Notes under the pieces: generated by a model
Database searches by the model: none
What the model was told of the DNA's origin: nothing
The model's input: only the letters and a program-made list of their open reading frames with translations
Position numbers and translations under genes: made by a program
Part shown: in pieces, positions 45,901 through 54,378 of the stretch
Position numbering within the stretch: the first letter of the stretch is position 1
Layout of the letters: every line of letters begins with the position of its first letter
From: Mycolicibacterium iranicum
GTDB lineage: Bacteria; Actinomycetota; Actinomycetes; Mycobacteriales; Mycobacteriaceae
Length of the DNA: 64,000 bases
Assembly (NCBI RefSeq): GCF_001650495.1
Contig: NZ_LWCS01000043.1
Location: 62,001-126,000, forward strand
Direction: 5' to 3'

Positions 45901-46470
45901 CTATTCATGGATGCCTGCGCCGGCAGCCGTGGTCAGCAGTGCACGCACCGCATCCCTGGAAATCGGTTGTTGGGCAATGGACATGTGCACCATCAGGCCC
46001 TCGATGACGACGTCGAGGAGCCGGGCGGTGGCTCGGTCGAAGTGCTGAGCCAGCGCATCTTCAGCACGCTCCATCCAGGCCTGGGTGATGCGTTTGCTGT
46101 GGGCCCGGCGCACCGCGTCGCCGTAGAGTTCGTACGTCACGGCCAGTTCGTTCGGATGTGCGGCGAGGTCGTCGGTGATCGCCGAGACGATGCACTCGAT
46201 GAGGTCGGCTCCCGGTTCGCACGTGGCCAACCGCTCCTCGAAGCGCGTCGCCAACCTCTCGACGTGAGTCTGGAATGCGAGTTGGACGATGTCGTCCAAC
46301 GTCGCGAAGTGATAGGTGATGGAGCCGAGCGGAACGTCGGCCGCTTCGCCGATCGCACGGTGGGTGATGCCTGCGACGCCGTCTCGGGCAAGCACTGCCA
46401 ACGCTGACTCCACGATGCGCTCCTTTCTGTCCGGGTCGTGACGACGGGCGCGCCGGGGGGCGGGGGTCAT
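45901..46470 (-). CDS. TetR family regulator of the aldehyde dehydrogenase-dehydratase operon
   Basis: 189 residues from ATG 46470 behind GGAAGG; the longer reading from 46515 lies on the operator. The helix-turn-helix ITHRAIGEAADVPLGSITYHF is at about residues 35-55, followed by a TetR ligand domain. It is the first gene of its own operon, 27 bases ahead of the aldehyde dehydrogenase. The large palindrome at 46482-46527 directly upstream is almost certainly its operator. Confidence 0.88.
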   Translation of the reverse strand: MTPAPRRARRHDPDRKERIVESALAVLARDGVAGITHRAIGEAADVPLGSITYHFATLDDIVQLAFQTHVERLATRFEERLATCEPGADLIECIVSAITDDLAAHPNELAVTYELYGDAVRRAHSKRITQAWMERAEDALAQHFDRATARLLDVVIEGLMVHMSIAQQPISRDAVRALLTTAAGAGIHE

Positions 46471-46481
46471 GATCGACCTTC

Positions 46482-46527
46482 CGTTAGGAACGTTTGTACG
46501 TATTGATACGTACAAACGTACCTAACG
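46482..46527. promoter_or_regulatory. 46-bp near-perfect palindrome, TetR operator
   Basis: The arms 46482-46503 and 46506-46527 match at 21 of 22 positions around a two-base centre. The core is ACGTTTGTACGTAT and its complement. It lies 12 bases upstream of the TetR start codon and should cover the operon promoter. It is long enough for two dimers. Confidence 0.8.
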
Positions 46528-46564
46528 ATCGTCCTGGCGAACCGGGTTTTTCGTTAAAGACTGG

Positions 46565-48115
46565 TTACTGAACAGCCTCGGGTGCAGGCTCGGGTACGTC
46601 TCTCTCGTTGAGCGCCCTGCCGACGAGCTCATACTTCGCGGGAGCGAAAAAGCGCAGATAGAGGCCATAGGCCATACCTGCCAGCAGAGCCACGAAGACC
46701 AGCGAGAGCATCAATACCGCGGTGGCCCCCTGCACACCCAGCAGGATGTCCAGGCTGTCGAGCGTCAGGATGAAGAACCCGGTCAGGCCGACAATCGCCA
46801 GGATGGGCGCCACGACCGTATTCCACAGCCGCTTGTCAACATTCGACCTGCGGAAGAACACGAAGATCGCCACGCCCGCGACGAGCTGCGAGAAGATCAC
46901 CCCGATGGTGCCGATACCCGTCGCCCAGGTGAAGAGCGTGGCGAAGGGATCCTGGCCCGCGACCGCGAATGCGACGATGACGACACCCACCATCACGCTC
47001 TGGACGATCGAGGCCACCCAGGGCGTCTGCCGCCGCGGCAGCGTCCACCCCAGGGGTTTCCACACCAGGCCCTGCCTGCCGAGCGAGAACAGGTAGCGCG
47101 ACACGTTGTTGTGGAAGGTCACGATGGCCGCGAAAGTCGCTGTAACGATCAGGATCTGGAAGAGCAGCGAGATGTTGTGACCGATGATGGTATCGCTCGC
47201 GACGAAGATGAAGTTGCCACCAGCGTCGGTCGCGATCGACACCACGTTGTCCAATCCGAGTGCGTTCATGATGAGCCAGCCCGAGACCGCGTACAGAACG
47301 CCCATGAAGGCGATCGACAGATACGTCGCCCTGGGAATCGTTCGCGCGGGATCGCGGGCTTCCTCGCCGTAGATCGCCGACCCTTCGAAACCGATGAACG
47401 ACGCGTGCGCGAACATCAGTGCCACCCCCAGGGCCCCGCCGAGCACCACGCTCGGGTTGAAGGGTTCAAAGGAGAAGTCGGATACCGGAACATCGTTGCC
47501 GAACAGGCTGAAAACGCTGAGCACGGTGATCATCGTGACCTCGAGGGTCATGAAGACCCCGAGCACCCTGGCACCGGAGTGCACGCCCTGGACGCCCAGA
47601 CCGAGGCAGAGCAACAGTCCGACCAAAGCGTAGGCCCACCACGGGATAGCCACGCCCAGTGCGGGATTCAGCAGTTCGGCGGCGTAGTAACCGAAGCCTC
47701 CGTACAGCCCGGCCTGGATGGCGTTGTAGGCGAAGATGGCCAGTGACGCCGACCCCAGGCCGGTGACACGCCCGAGGCCGAGCGTGACATAAGCATAGAA
47801 GGCGCCCGCGTTGGTGACGTGACGGCTCATCGCCACGTAGCCGACCGCGAAGATCATCAGGACCACCGCCGCGATCACGAACGCGCCGGGCATACCGATG
47901 CCGTTGCCGGCTCCGATGATGATCGGGTACAGCGCGACCACCACGGTCAGCGGTGACGCGGCGGCGATGATGTAGAAAAAGATGCTCGGGACGCCGAGGG
48001 TGTTCTCTTTGAGCCCGTGATTACCCCGCCCGCCGGGTGGGGAGGCCCCGGTGGGTGGCGCCGACGGGTTGTTCAGGGGCCGTCGGGGTGGCAAAGACTT
48101 GGTGATGTTCTCCAT
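46565..48115 (-). CDS. APC-superfamily amino acid/polyamine permease
   Basis: 516 residues with a cytosolic N terminus of about 38 residues and twelve hydrophobic segments. The family signatures are SIFFYIIAAASPLTVVVALY near the start, the TM6-8 region ASFIGFEGSAIYGEEARDP and VTFHNNVSRYLFSLGRQGLV. The FEGSAIYGEE stretch is typical of amino acid permeases. It lies between the TetR operon and the aldolase operon and could feed either. The start is ATG 48115. Confidence 0.88.
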   Translation of the reverse strand: MENITKSLPPRRPLNNPSAPPTGASPPGGRGNHGLKENTLGVPSIFFYIIAAASPLTVVVALYPIIIGAGNGIGMPGAFVIAAVVLMIFAVGYVAMSRHVTNAGAFYAYVTLGLGRVTGLGSASLAIFAYNAIQAGLYGGFGYYAAELLNPALGVAIPWWAYALVGLLLCLGLGVQGVHSGARVLGVFMTLEVTMITVLSVFSLFGNDVPVSDFSFEPFNPSVVLGGALGVALMFAHASFIGFEGSAIYGEEARDPARTIPRATYLSIAFMGVLYAVSGWLIMNALGLDNVVSIATDAGGNFIFVASDTIIGHNISLLFQILIVTATFAAIVTFHNNVSRYLFSLGRQGLVWKPLGWTLPRRQTPWVASIVQSVMVGVVIVAFAVAGQDPFATLFTWATGIGTIGVIFSQLVAGVAIFVFFRRSNVDKRLWNTVVAPILAIVGLTGFFILTLDSLDILLGVQGATAVLMLSLVFVALLAGMAYGLYLRFFAPAKYELVGRALNERDVPEPAPEAVQ

Positions 48116-48214
48116 GGTCGTTCATCTCTCGTGGATTGTGACGATGACAGGGGCCAACTGCGTGTCCACGTGCCCGGCAGTCGTTGCGGGGCACATAGGC
48201 GGGAAAGAATTTCC

Positions 48215-49219
48215 TCACCTCCTCATATCGAATGCGAGATCGGTGAGGAGGTCCTCTTGTCCGCCGACCATCGACCGGCGGCCGGCTTCGACGAGGAGCT
48301 CGCGGGTCTCGACGCCGACCTCGGCGGCGATGCGCTCGGCGTGCAACAGGAAGCTGGAGTACACGCCGGCGTAGCCCAAGGTGAGCGTCTCGCGGTCGAC
48401 GCGCACGGGCCGCTGCTGGAGTGGTCGGACGATGTCGTCGGCGGCATCCATCAACGCGAACAGGTCGCACCCGTGTGTCCACCCGTTGAGTTCGGCAACC
48501 GCGACGAAGACTTCGAGCGGGCAGTTCCCCGCCCCGGCTCCGAGACCGGTCAGCGACGCGTCGACGCGATGAGCGCCCTCCTGCACCGCCGTGATCGAAT
48601 TGGCCACTCCGAGAGCCAGATTGTGGTGCGCGTGGATCCCGATCGAGGTACCGGCATCCAGTACCGTCCGGTAGGCCTGCACCCGGTCTCGGACACCGGC
48701 CATGGTCAGACGGCCGCCCGAGTCCGTGACGTAGACGCACTGCGCGCCGGCATCCTCCATGATCTTCGCCTGCGCAGCAAGCTGATCGGGACCGGTCAGA
48801 TGCGCCATCATCAGGAAGCCCGCGACGTCGAGTCCCAGGCCGCGGGCGGTGGAGATGTGTTGACGCGCAATGTCGGCCTCCGTGCAGTGCGTGGCGATCC
48901 GCACCGATGTGATTCCGACGTCCACGGCCGCGTGCAAGTCCTCGAGGGTGCCGATGCCCGGAATCAAAAGCGTTGTCAGACGGGCATGCCGGATGACATC
49001 GGCTGCCGCCGCGATCCACTCGGCGTCCGTGTGGGCACCCGCTCCGTAGGTGAGGCCGCCGCCGGCGAGTCCGTCACCGTGAGCCACCTCGATGGCCGAC
49101 ACCCCGGCAGAGTCGAGGGCCCGGGCGATGCGTTGCGTGTCCGACAGGGTCAACGAATGGCTGACCGCGTGCATGCCGTCTCGCAGCGTCACGTCCTGCA
49201 CATAGACCTCGGTGGTCAT
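48215..49219 (-). CDS. 4-hydroxy-2-oxovalerate aldolase (DmpG/BphI/HsaF family)
   Basis: 334 residues. Metal and base residues are in DVTLRDGMHAV (R13, D14) and GIHAHHNL (H196, H198). It cleaves 4-hydroxy-2-oxoacids to pyruvate plus an aldehyde. The gene overlaps the acetaldehyde dehydrogenase by four bases (ATGA), and the two proteins normally form a channelling complex. The pathway hydratase (2-oxopent-4-enoate hydratase) that usually accompanies the pair is absent here. Confidence 0.92.
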   Translation of the reverse strand: MTTEVYVQDVTLRDGMHAVSHSLTLSDTQRIARALDSAGVSAIEVAHGDGLAGGGLTYGAGAHTDAEWIAAAADVIRHARLTTLLIPGIGTLEDLHAAVDVGITSVRIATHCTEADIARQHISTARGLGLDVAGFLMMAHLTGPDQLAAQAKIMEDAGAQCVYVTDSGGRLTMAGVRDRVQAYRTVLDAGTSIGIHAHHNLALGVANSITAVQEGAHRVDASLTGLGAGAGNCPLEVFVAVAELNGWTHGCDLFALMDAADDIVRPLQQRPVRVDRETLTLGYAGVYSSFLLHAERIAAEVGVETRELLVEAGRRSMVGGQEDLLTDLAFDMRR

Positions 49220-50133
49220 TGCGCCACCTCGGCGACCCGGACCGCGGCGGCGGTCATGATGTCCAGGTTCCCGGCATAGGGAGGCAGGTAGTCGCCCGCG
49301 CCTTCCACTTCCAGGAACACCGTCACCTGTGCGAGGTCGGCGGCGCGTGCGCTCTCCCCGACCAGCCTTCGGCGCGGATCCCCGGCGGGGACAGGGGAAA
49401 TCAACACGTCCTGCCTGAGGCGATATCCCGGAACGTATTGCGCCACATCGGCAACCATGGCGATCACCGCGGCGGCGATCGTGGATTCGTCGGCCGCGGA
49501 AACCAGGGCGGCCACCGTGTCGCGCATGATCATCGGAGGTTCGGCCGGGTTGAGCACGATGATGGCCTTGCCACGCTGCGCCCCGCCCACCGTCTCGATG
49601 GCCCGCGCGGTGGTCTGGGTGAACTCGTCGATGTTGGCTCGGGTGCCCGGTCCCGCCGAACGGGACGAGATCGACGCGACGATCTCGGCGTAGTGCACGC
49701 GGGCGACCGTCGACAGCGCCCCGACGATCGGGATGGTGGCCTGCCCGCCACAGGTCACCATGTTGAGGTTGCGGAGCGCGGTCATGTCCTTCATGTTGAC
49801 CGCGGGCACCACGAAGGGACCGATGGCGGCGGGCGTCAGATCGATGACCAACCTGCCGAAGGTCTCCAGCCGGTGGTAATTCGCGTGGTGCGCTTCGGCG
49901 CTGGTGGCGTCGAAGATCACGTCGACGTCGTCGAAGACGCTCATCTCCAGGAGTCCGTCCACCCCCTCCGCCGTCACCGCCACGTCGAGCGCGGCGGCCC
50001 TGGCGAGACCGTCACTGGCCGGGTCGATTCCGACCATGGCGGCGACATCGAGCACCGGTGACCGGCGCAGCTTGTGCATCAGGTCGGTCCCGATGTTGCC
50101 GGAGCCGATGATGGCCGCGGACCTCGCCGACAT
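49216..50133 (-). CDS. acylating acetaldehyde dehydrogenase (DmpF/BphJ/HsaG family)
   Basis: 305 residues from ATG 50133. NAD motif AAIIGSGNIGTDLMHKL, catalytic C128 in NMVTCGGQATIP and the ISSRSAGPGTRANIDEFT segment are all family hallmarks. It converts acetaldehyde or propanal plus CoA to acyl-CoA with NAD. It partners the aldolase encoded immediately downstream. The start overlaps the preceding stop by one base (TGATG). The reading to 50364 is an artefact. Confidence 0.93.
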   Translation of the reverse strand: MSARSAAIIGSGNIGTDLMHKLRRSPVLDVAAMVGIDPASDGLARAAALDVAVTAEGVDGLLEMSVFDDVDVIFDATSAEAHHANYHRLETFGRLVIDLTPAAIGPFVVPAVNMKDMTALRNLNMVTCGGQATIPIVGALSTVARVHYAEIVASISSRSAGPGTRANIDEFTQTTARAIETVGGAQRGKAIIVLNPAEPPMIMRDTVAALVSAADESTIAAAVIAMVADVAQYVPGYRLRQDVLISPVPAGDPRRRLVGESARAADLAQVTVFLEVEGAGDYLPPYAGNLDIMTAAAVRVAEVAQ

Positions 50134-51095
50134 CAGTTGGAGAGTGCAGGGGAGCAGGTGCGCGGTCGCGGCGAAACCGCCACGTCGGGGGCGCTGGTGC
50201 GCGCGAGTTCGTTGAGGATCGCGGCGTGACGAACCTTGTGACGGATCAGTTCTTCGTGGAACTCGGGCCGGACCCAGCCGTTGTACATGACGGCTTCGGA
50301 TTCGCCCGGTTCGATCTTGAAGTAGACCGGGCCTGCCACCCGGGCGATGTCGCCGGCTTCCCACAACCGGGTCATCCCGCCGAAGGATTCGAAGGTCTCT
50401 GCCCAGACGTCGAGCGGAATATCGACCGAGCGCCGGATGGCGGCGAGCATCGGGCGGCTCAGATCACCCACCGGGTTGACGCTGTCGGCACCGAGGTCCT
50501 GCAGGATCCTGATCGAGGCCGGATTGGCGTGGCCCGCGTACACCGAGATCTTGAACTTCGCGTCGGCCGGGATGTGTCCGGCATCGCGCGCCTTGTTCAG
50601 GATGTCGAGAACCCCCTCGTCCCAGACGAGTACGCCGCGGATACCCGTCGAGAACACCCGCAGGTAGTCGTCGAGCAGGTACCGGATGTTGTCCAGACCC
50701 CGCACCCGGCGCCCCCCTGCCTGTCCTTCCGTGCTGAGAGCCTGACGGCCGAGATCCCATCCGGTCCGCGGGCCGGGGACGGCGATCAGCTCGATGTCGT
50801 TCTCCGCGGCGAGGGCGGCGACATCGGCGAGCTCGCCGGTCGTCAGCAACGTGGTTCCGCCGCCGAACGCGATGATGCGGTGGATGAAGACGTCCTGCTT
50901 GGAGGCCTCGTCCAGAAGCACCTCGAGCGTCGAAAGGCGTTCGACACCGGAGATCTCCAGCCGGTACGCGCCGCCGTCGTCGAAGGCCTTGGCGGACGTG
51001 GCCAGCGTGTAGTCGTCGGCCGGCAACAGGCCCTGTGCGGCGAGGATTGCGGCCCCGTCGACCTTCGATGAACGGTTGTCGGCTGCGGTGGGCAT
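50133..51095 (-). CDS. unrecognised protein, probable TIM-barrel-like enzyme, first gene of the aldolase operon
   Basis: 320 residues. Alternating beta/alpha segments (FIHRIIAFGGGTTLLTT, IELIAVPGPRTGWDLG, FKISVYAGHANPASIRILQD, IPLDVWAETFESFGGMTRLW, GPVYFKIEPGESEA) suggest a TIM barrel, loosely like U32-peptidase-type proteins. I cannot assign a family or reaction. It is co-translated with the acetaldehyde dehydrogenase and aldolase, and divergent from an IclR gene. A role in supplying the 4-hydroxy-2-oxoacid is a possibility only. ATG-type start at 51095; a TTCACTnnGTGA site lies 27 bases upstream. Confidence 0.7.
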   Translation of the reverse strand: MPTAADNRSSKVDGAAILAAQGLLPADDYTLATSAKAFDDGGAYRLEISGVERLSTLEVLLDEASKQDVFIHRIIAFGGGTTLLTTGELADVAALAAENDIELIAVPGPRTGWDLGRQALSTEGQAGGRRVRGLDNIRYLLDDYLRVFSTGIRGVLVWDEGVLDILNKARDAGHIPADAKFKISVYAGHANPASIRILQDLGADSVNPVGDLSRPMLAAIRRSVDIPLDVWAETFESFGGMTRLWEAGDIARVAGPVYFKIEPGESEAVMYNGWVRPEFHEELIRHKVRHAAILNELARTSAPDVAVSPRPRTCSPALSN

Positions 51096-51121
51096 TCCAT
51101 CTCCTTCGACAGGCAGAATAT

Positions 51122-51134
51122 TTCACTCAGTGAT
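51122..51134. promoter_or_regulatory. candidate IclR operator 1 (TTCACTnnGTGA)
   Basis: TTCACTCAGTGAT, arms TTCAC/GTGA(T), lies 27 bases upstream of the aldolase operon start. The same motif recurs at the iclR start. A wider TTTCA/TGAAA pair (51121-51125 and 51151-51155) encloses it. Confidence 0.5.
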
Positions 51135-51240
51135 ATCTCACTTCGTTGAATGAAACCATAGGGAGCGCAGATGTATCTGTCAACAGGAAGGTGAACGCAG
51201 CGCCACGACTGCGCGGCCCCATCACTGGGTACTGGTAACC

Positions 51241-51253
51241 TTCACTGGGTGAA
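51241..51253. promoter_or_regulatory. candidate IclR operator 2 over the iclR start
   Basis: TTCACTGGGTGAA is a perfect 5-bp inverted repeat (TTCAC/GTGAA) covering the GTG start at 51249. TAACCT at 51236-51241 is a leaderless -10, seven bases before that GTG. TCACTGGGT also occurs at 51222-51230, exactly 20 bases upstream of its second copy. Confidence 0.5.
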
Positions 51254-52022
51254 AACCGGCACCCAGCCTGAGAAGGCTGCGAATCTGATCGGCGTCGAGC
51301 GAACAGCTCGAATTCTCAGCGCAGTGGCGGAAGCCGAGATCGGCAATCTGACTGAAATCGCAAGGCGCACTGAGCTGAACGAGGCAACCGTGTTGCGCTA
51401 TCTCAACAGTCTCGCTGCGCTGGGCTACGTCGAGCGGTTCAACTCCACCCAGTATCGCCTCGGGTGGGAGATCTTCAGGCTGGGCCAGCGCGCCTTCTCC
51501 GGCCAGGTGCCATCGGAAGCAGTCCTGCCCACCATGGAGCGGCTCATGCTGGAGTTCAACGAGACGGTGAACTTCGCGGCCCACAAGGAACGCAGCGTGG
51601 TCATTCTCGAAGTCGTCGAGGGCCGTCGCGCGGTGAAGAAGGTCAGCGATGTCGGGCAGTCCGACCCCTGGCACGCTTCGGCGTTGGGCAAGTCGCTGAT
51701 GGCGAGCATGCCCGACAGCGTGTGGCGTGACATCGTGGCGTCTGCAGGCATGCCGGAGCTCACGCCGCACACCATCACATCGATGAAGAAGATGGCCGCG
51801 GAGATCAAGGAGATTCGTGAACGCGGTTTCGCGGTCGATCGCGAAGAAGCCGCCGAAGAACTCACGTGTGTGGCCGCGGCGGTCCCCGCCGCCGACGGCG
51901 GATCCTCGCGCTACGCGCTGAGCATCAGCTTCCTCACCCACCGCTTGACCCCGGAGAGTCTGGAACATGCTGGGGCGCAGGTGATTGCAGCCGCCAACGA
52001 GATAGGGCGCAAGCTACCGTGA
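51249..52022 (+). CDS. IclR family transcriptional regulator
   Basis: 257 residues from GTG 51249. The N-terminal winged helix (LTEIARRTELNEATVLRYLN) is followed by the IclR effector domain (GQSDPWHASALGKSLMASMP, then RGFAVDREEAAEELTCVAAAV). It is divergent from the aldolase operon and six bases ahead of an SDR gene. Two copies of TTCACTnnGTGA in the divergent region are its probable binding sites, implying autoregulation and control of the aldolase operon. Confidence 0.9.
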   Translation: MKTGTQPEKAANLIGVERTARILSAVAEAEIGNLTEIARRTELNEATVLRYLNSLAALGYVERFNSTQYRLGWEIFRLGQRAFSGQVPSEAVLPTMERLMLEFNETVNFAAHKERSVVILEVVEGRRAVKKVSDVGQSDPWHASALGKSLMASMPDSVWRDIVASAGMPELTPHTITSMKKMAAEIKEIRERGFAVDREEAAEELTCVAAAVPAADGGSSRYALSISFLTHRLTPESLEHAGAQVIAAANEIGRKLP

Positions 52023-52028
52023 TCCATC

Positions 52029-52781
52029 GTGTCTGAGCGGCTGGCAGGCAAGTCCATCGTGGTGACCGGCGCGACGTCGGGTATCGGGCTCGTGACGGCC
52101 AGGCGGCTGCACGGCGAAGGCGCCCGCGTTCTGGCCACGGGTCGGGATTCCGAGCGCGGGCAGCGTCTCGCTCGATCTCTCGGCGACGGTGTCCGATTCG
52201 TCGCTGCCGACCTCACCGCACCCGGTGCGCCCGCCCAGGTGGTCGACGCCTGCCGGGCTGCGTTCGGGTCCGTCGATGGGGTGGTCAACGGGGCGGCACT
52301 CGATCACACCGACGAGTTGGTCGGCGCTGCCATGGCCGATGTCCGCCGGGTGTTCGAGGTCAACACGTTCGCCGTCATCGCGATGATCCAGGCCGCCGCC
52401 GCGGCGATGGAGCGCGGAGGCTCCATCGTGAACATCACCTCCCGATTGGCGGTCGCCGGCATTCCGACGATGGGGATCTACGCCGCGTCCAAGGGGGCGG
52501 TGCAGGCTCTGACGCTGTCCGCGGCGGTCGAGCTTGCGCCACAGGGGGTCCGGGTCAACGACGTGGCGCCGGGCATGACGAAGACACCGCTGTACGACGC
52601 CTGGCTGGCGGGAATGCCGGATCCCGCCGAGTCCGAACGGGAGGTGGTGTCCCGGATACCTTTGGGCCGCGTGGCGACTCCCGAGGATGTCGCGGCGGCC
52701 GTTGCCTATCTCGTGTCTGACGATGCGCAATACGTCACCGGCACCACAATCAGGGTCGACGGCGGCTACACCGCGCAGTAA
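52029..52781 (+). CDS. short-chain dehydrogenase/reductase
   Basis: 250 residues from GTG 52029. Cofactor motif TGATSGIG is at residues 13-20, NGAAL replaces the usual NNAG, and the catalytic Ser in NITSRLAV and Tyr-x3-Lys in YAASKGAVQ are present. The C-terminal VTGTTIRVDGGYTAQ is standard. The Arg in ATGRDSERG suggests NADP preference. It follows iclR by six bases and so belongs with the IclR unit; it may oxidise or reduce an intermediate of the aldolase pathway. Confidence 0.9.
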   Translation: MSERLAGKSIVVTGATSGIGLVTARRLHGEGARVLATGRDSERGQRLARSLGDGVRFVAADLTAPGAPAQVVDACRAAFGSVDGVVNGAALDHTDELVGAAMADVRRVFEVNTFAVIAMIQAAAAAMERGGSIVNITSRLAVAGIPTMGIYAASKGAVQALTLSAAVELAPQGVRVNDVAPGMTKTPLYDAWLAGMPDPAESEREVVSRIPLGRVATPEDVAAAVAYLVSDDAQYVTGTTIRVDGGYTAQ

Positions 52782-52857
52782 CCCCCTTGCCAATGCCCGG
52801 CAGACATTACTAGGATATCCAAGTATCTCTACCCGGTTGCTTCTGGAAGGCCGCTTC

Positions 52858-54378
52858 ATGTCCACACGGATCCCCCACTTCATCGACGGCAAGCGCAGCG
52901 AGCTGGCGTCCACCCGCACCGCGGGCGTGCTGAACCCGAGCACCGGCGAGGTGCAGGCCGAGGTGCTCCTCGCGTCGGCGGCCGACGTCGACACCGCCGT
53001 CGCCTCCGCGGTCGAGGCGCAGAAGGAGTGGGCCGCCTGGAACCCGCAGCGCCGCGCCCGGGTGATGATGAAGTTCATCGACCTGGTGAACCAGAACGTC
53101 GAGGAACTGGCGGAGCTCCTCAGCCTGGAGCACGGTAAGACCGTCGCCGACTCCAAGGGCGACATCCAGCGCGGCGTCGAGGTCATCGAGTTCGCGATCG
53201 GCATCCCCCACCTGCTCAAGGGTGAGTTCACCGAGGGCGCCGGCGGCGGCATCGACGTCTACTCGATCCGCCAGCCCCTCGGCGTCGTCGCCGGGATCAC
53301 GCCGTTCAACTTCCCCGCGATGATCCCGCTGTGGAAGGCCGGCCCGGCGCTGGCGTGCGGGAACGCGTTCATCCTCAAGCCTTCCGAGCGCGACCCGTCG
53401 GTGCCGGTGCGTCTGGCCGAACTGTTCCTCGAAGCCGGCCTGCCCGCGGGCGTCTTCCAGGTGGTCCAGGGCGACAAGGAAGCCGTCGACGCGATCCTGA
53501 CCCACCCCGACATCCAGGCTGTCGGCTTCGTCGGCTCCTCGGACATCGCGCAATACATCTACTCCACCGCCGCGGCCAACGGTAAGCGCAGCCAGTGCTT
53601 CGGTGGCGCCAAGAATCACATGATCGTGATGCCCGACGCCGATCTCGACCAGGCTGTCGACGCCCTCATCGGCGCGGGCTACGGGAGCGCCGGCGAGCGC
53701 TGCATGGCGATCAGCGTCGCCGTGCCCGTCGGGGAGGAGACGGCGAATCGCCTGCGCAACAGGCTGGTTGAGCGTGTCAACCAGCTTCGCGTCGGCCACA
53801 GCCTCGATCCGAAGGCCGACTACGGTCCGCTCGTGACCGGCGCGGCCCTGGAGCGGGTGCGCGACTACATCGGCCAGGGCGTCGCCGCGGGCGCCGACCT
53901 CGTCGTCGACGGCCGCGAGCGCGCCACCGACGAACTCACCTTCGATGACCAGGACCTGTCGAAGGGCTTCTTCATCGGGCCGACGCTGTTCGACCATGTC
54001 ACCACCGACATGTCGATCTACACCGACGAGATCTTCGGCCCGGTGCTGTGCATCGTGCGCGCCAAGGACTACGAAGAAGCACTGAGCCTTCCGACCAAGC
54101 ACGAGTACGGCAACGGCGTGGCGATCTTCACCCGCGACGGTGACGCCGCCCGTGACTTCGTGTCCCGCGTGCAGGTGGGCATGGTCGGCGTCAACGTGCC
54201 GATCCCGGTGCCGGTGGCCTACCACACCTTCGGCGGCTGGAAGCGGTCCGGCTTCGGTGATCTCAACCAGCACGGGCCGGCGTCGATCCAGTTCTACACC
54301 AAGGTCAAGACCGTCACCGAGCGGTGGCCGTCGGGCATCAAGGACGGCGCCGAGTTCGTCATTCCCACGATGAACTGA
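52858..54378 (+). CDS. mmsA: CoA-acylating methylmalonate-semialdehyde dehydrogenase
   Basis: 506 residues from ATG 52858, behind GGAAGG. Catalytic C282 is in AGERCMAIS. The N154-type segment TPFNFPAMIPLWKAG, GGAKNHMIVMPDAD and VNVPIPVPVAYHTFGGWKRS are family hallmarks. It converts methylmalonate semialdehyde to propionyl-CoA in valine breakdown. Its stop overlaps the next start by one base. M. tuberculosis has the same order at Rv0753c-Rv0751c. Confidence 0.95.
   Translation: MSTRIPHFIDGKRSELASTRTAGVLNPSTGEVQAEVLLASAADVDTAVASAVEAQKEWAAWNPQRRARVMMKFIDLVNQNVEELAELLSLEHGKTVADSKGDIQRGVEVIEFAIGIPHLLKGEFTEGAGGGIDVYSIRQPLGVVAGITPFNFPAMIPLWKAGPALACGNAFILKPSERDPSVPVRLAELFLEAGLPAGVFQVVQGDKEAVDAILTHPDIQAVGFVGSSDIAQYIYSTAAANGKRSQCFGGAKNHMIVMPDADLDQAVDALIGAGYGSAGERCMAISVAVPVGEETANRLRNRLVERVNQLRVGHSLDPKADYGPLVTGAALERVRDYIGQGVAAGADLVVDGRERATDELTFDDQDLSKGFFIGPTLFDHVTTDMSIYTDEIFGPVLCIVRAKDYEEALSLPTKHEYGNGVAIFTRDGDAARDFVSRVQVGMVGVNVPIPVPVAYHTFGGWKRSGFGDLNQHGPASIQFYTKVKTVTERWPSGIKDGAEFVIPTMN

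Noticed and set aside
46487..46511. GGAAC followed at 17 bases by CGTA on the plus strand, resembling the ECF promoter
   Set aside because: The -10 is CGTA, not CGTC. It is part of the TetR palindrome and there is no plus-strand gene downstream.
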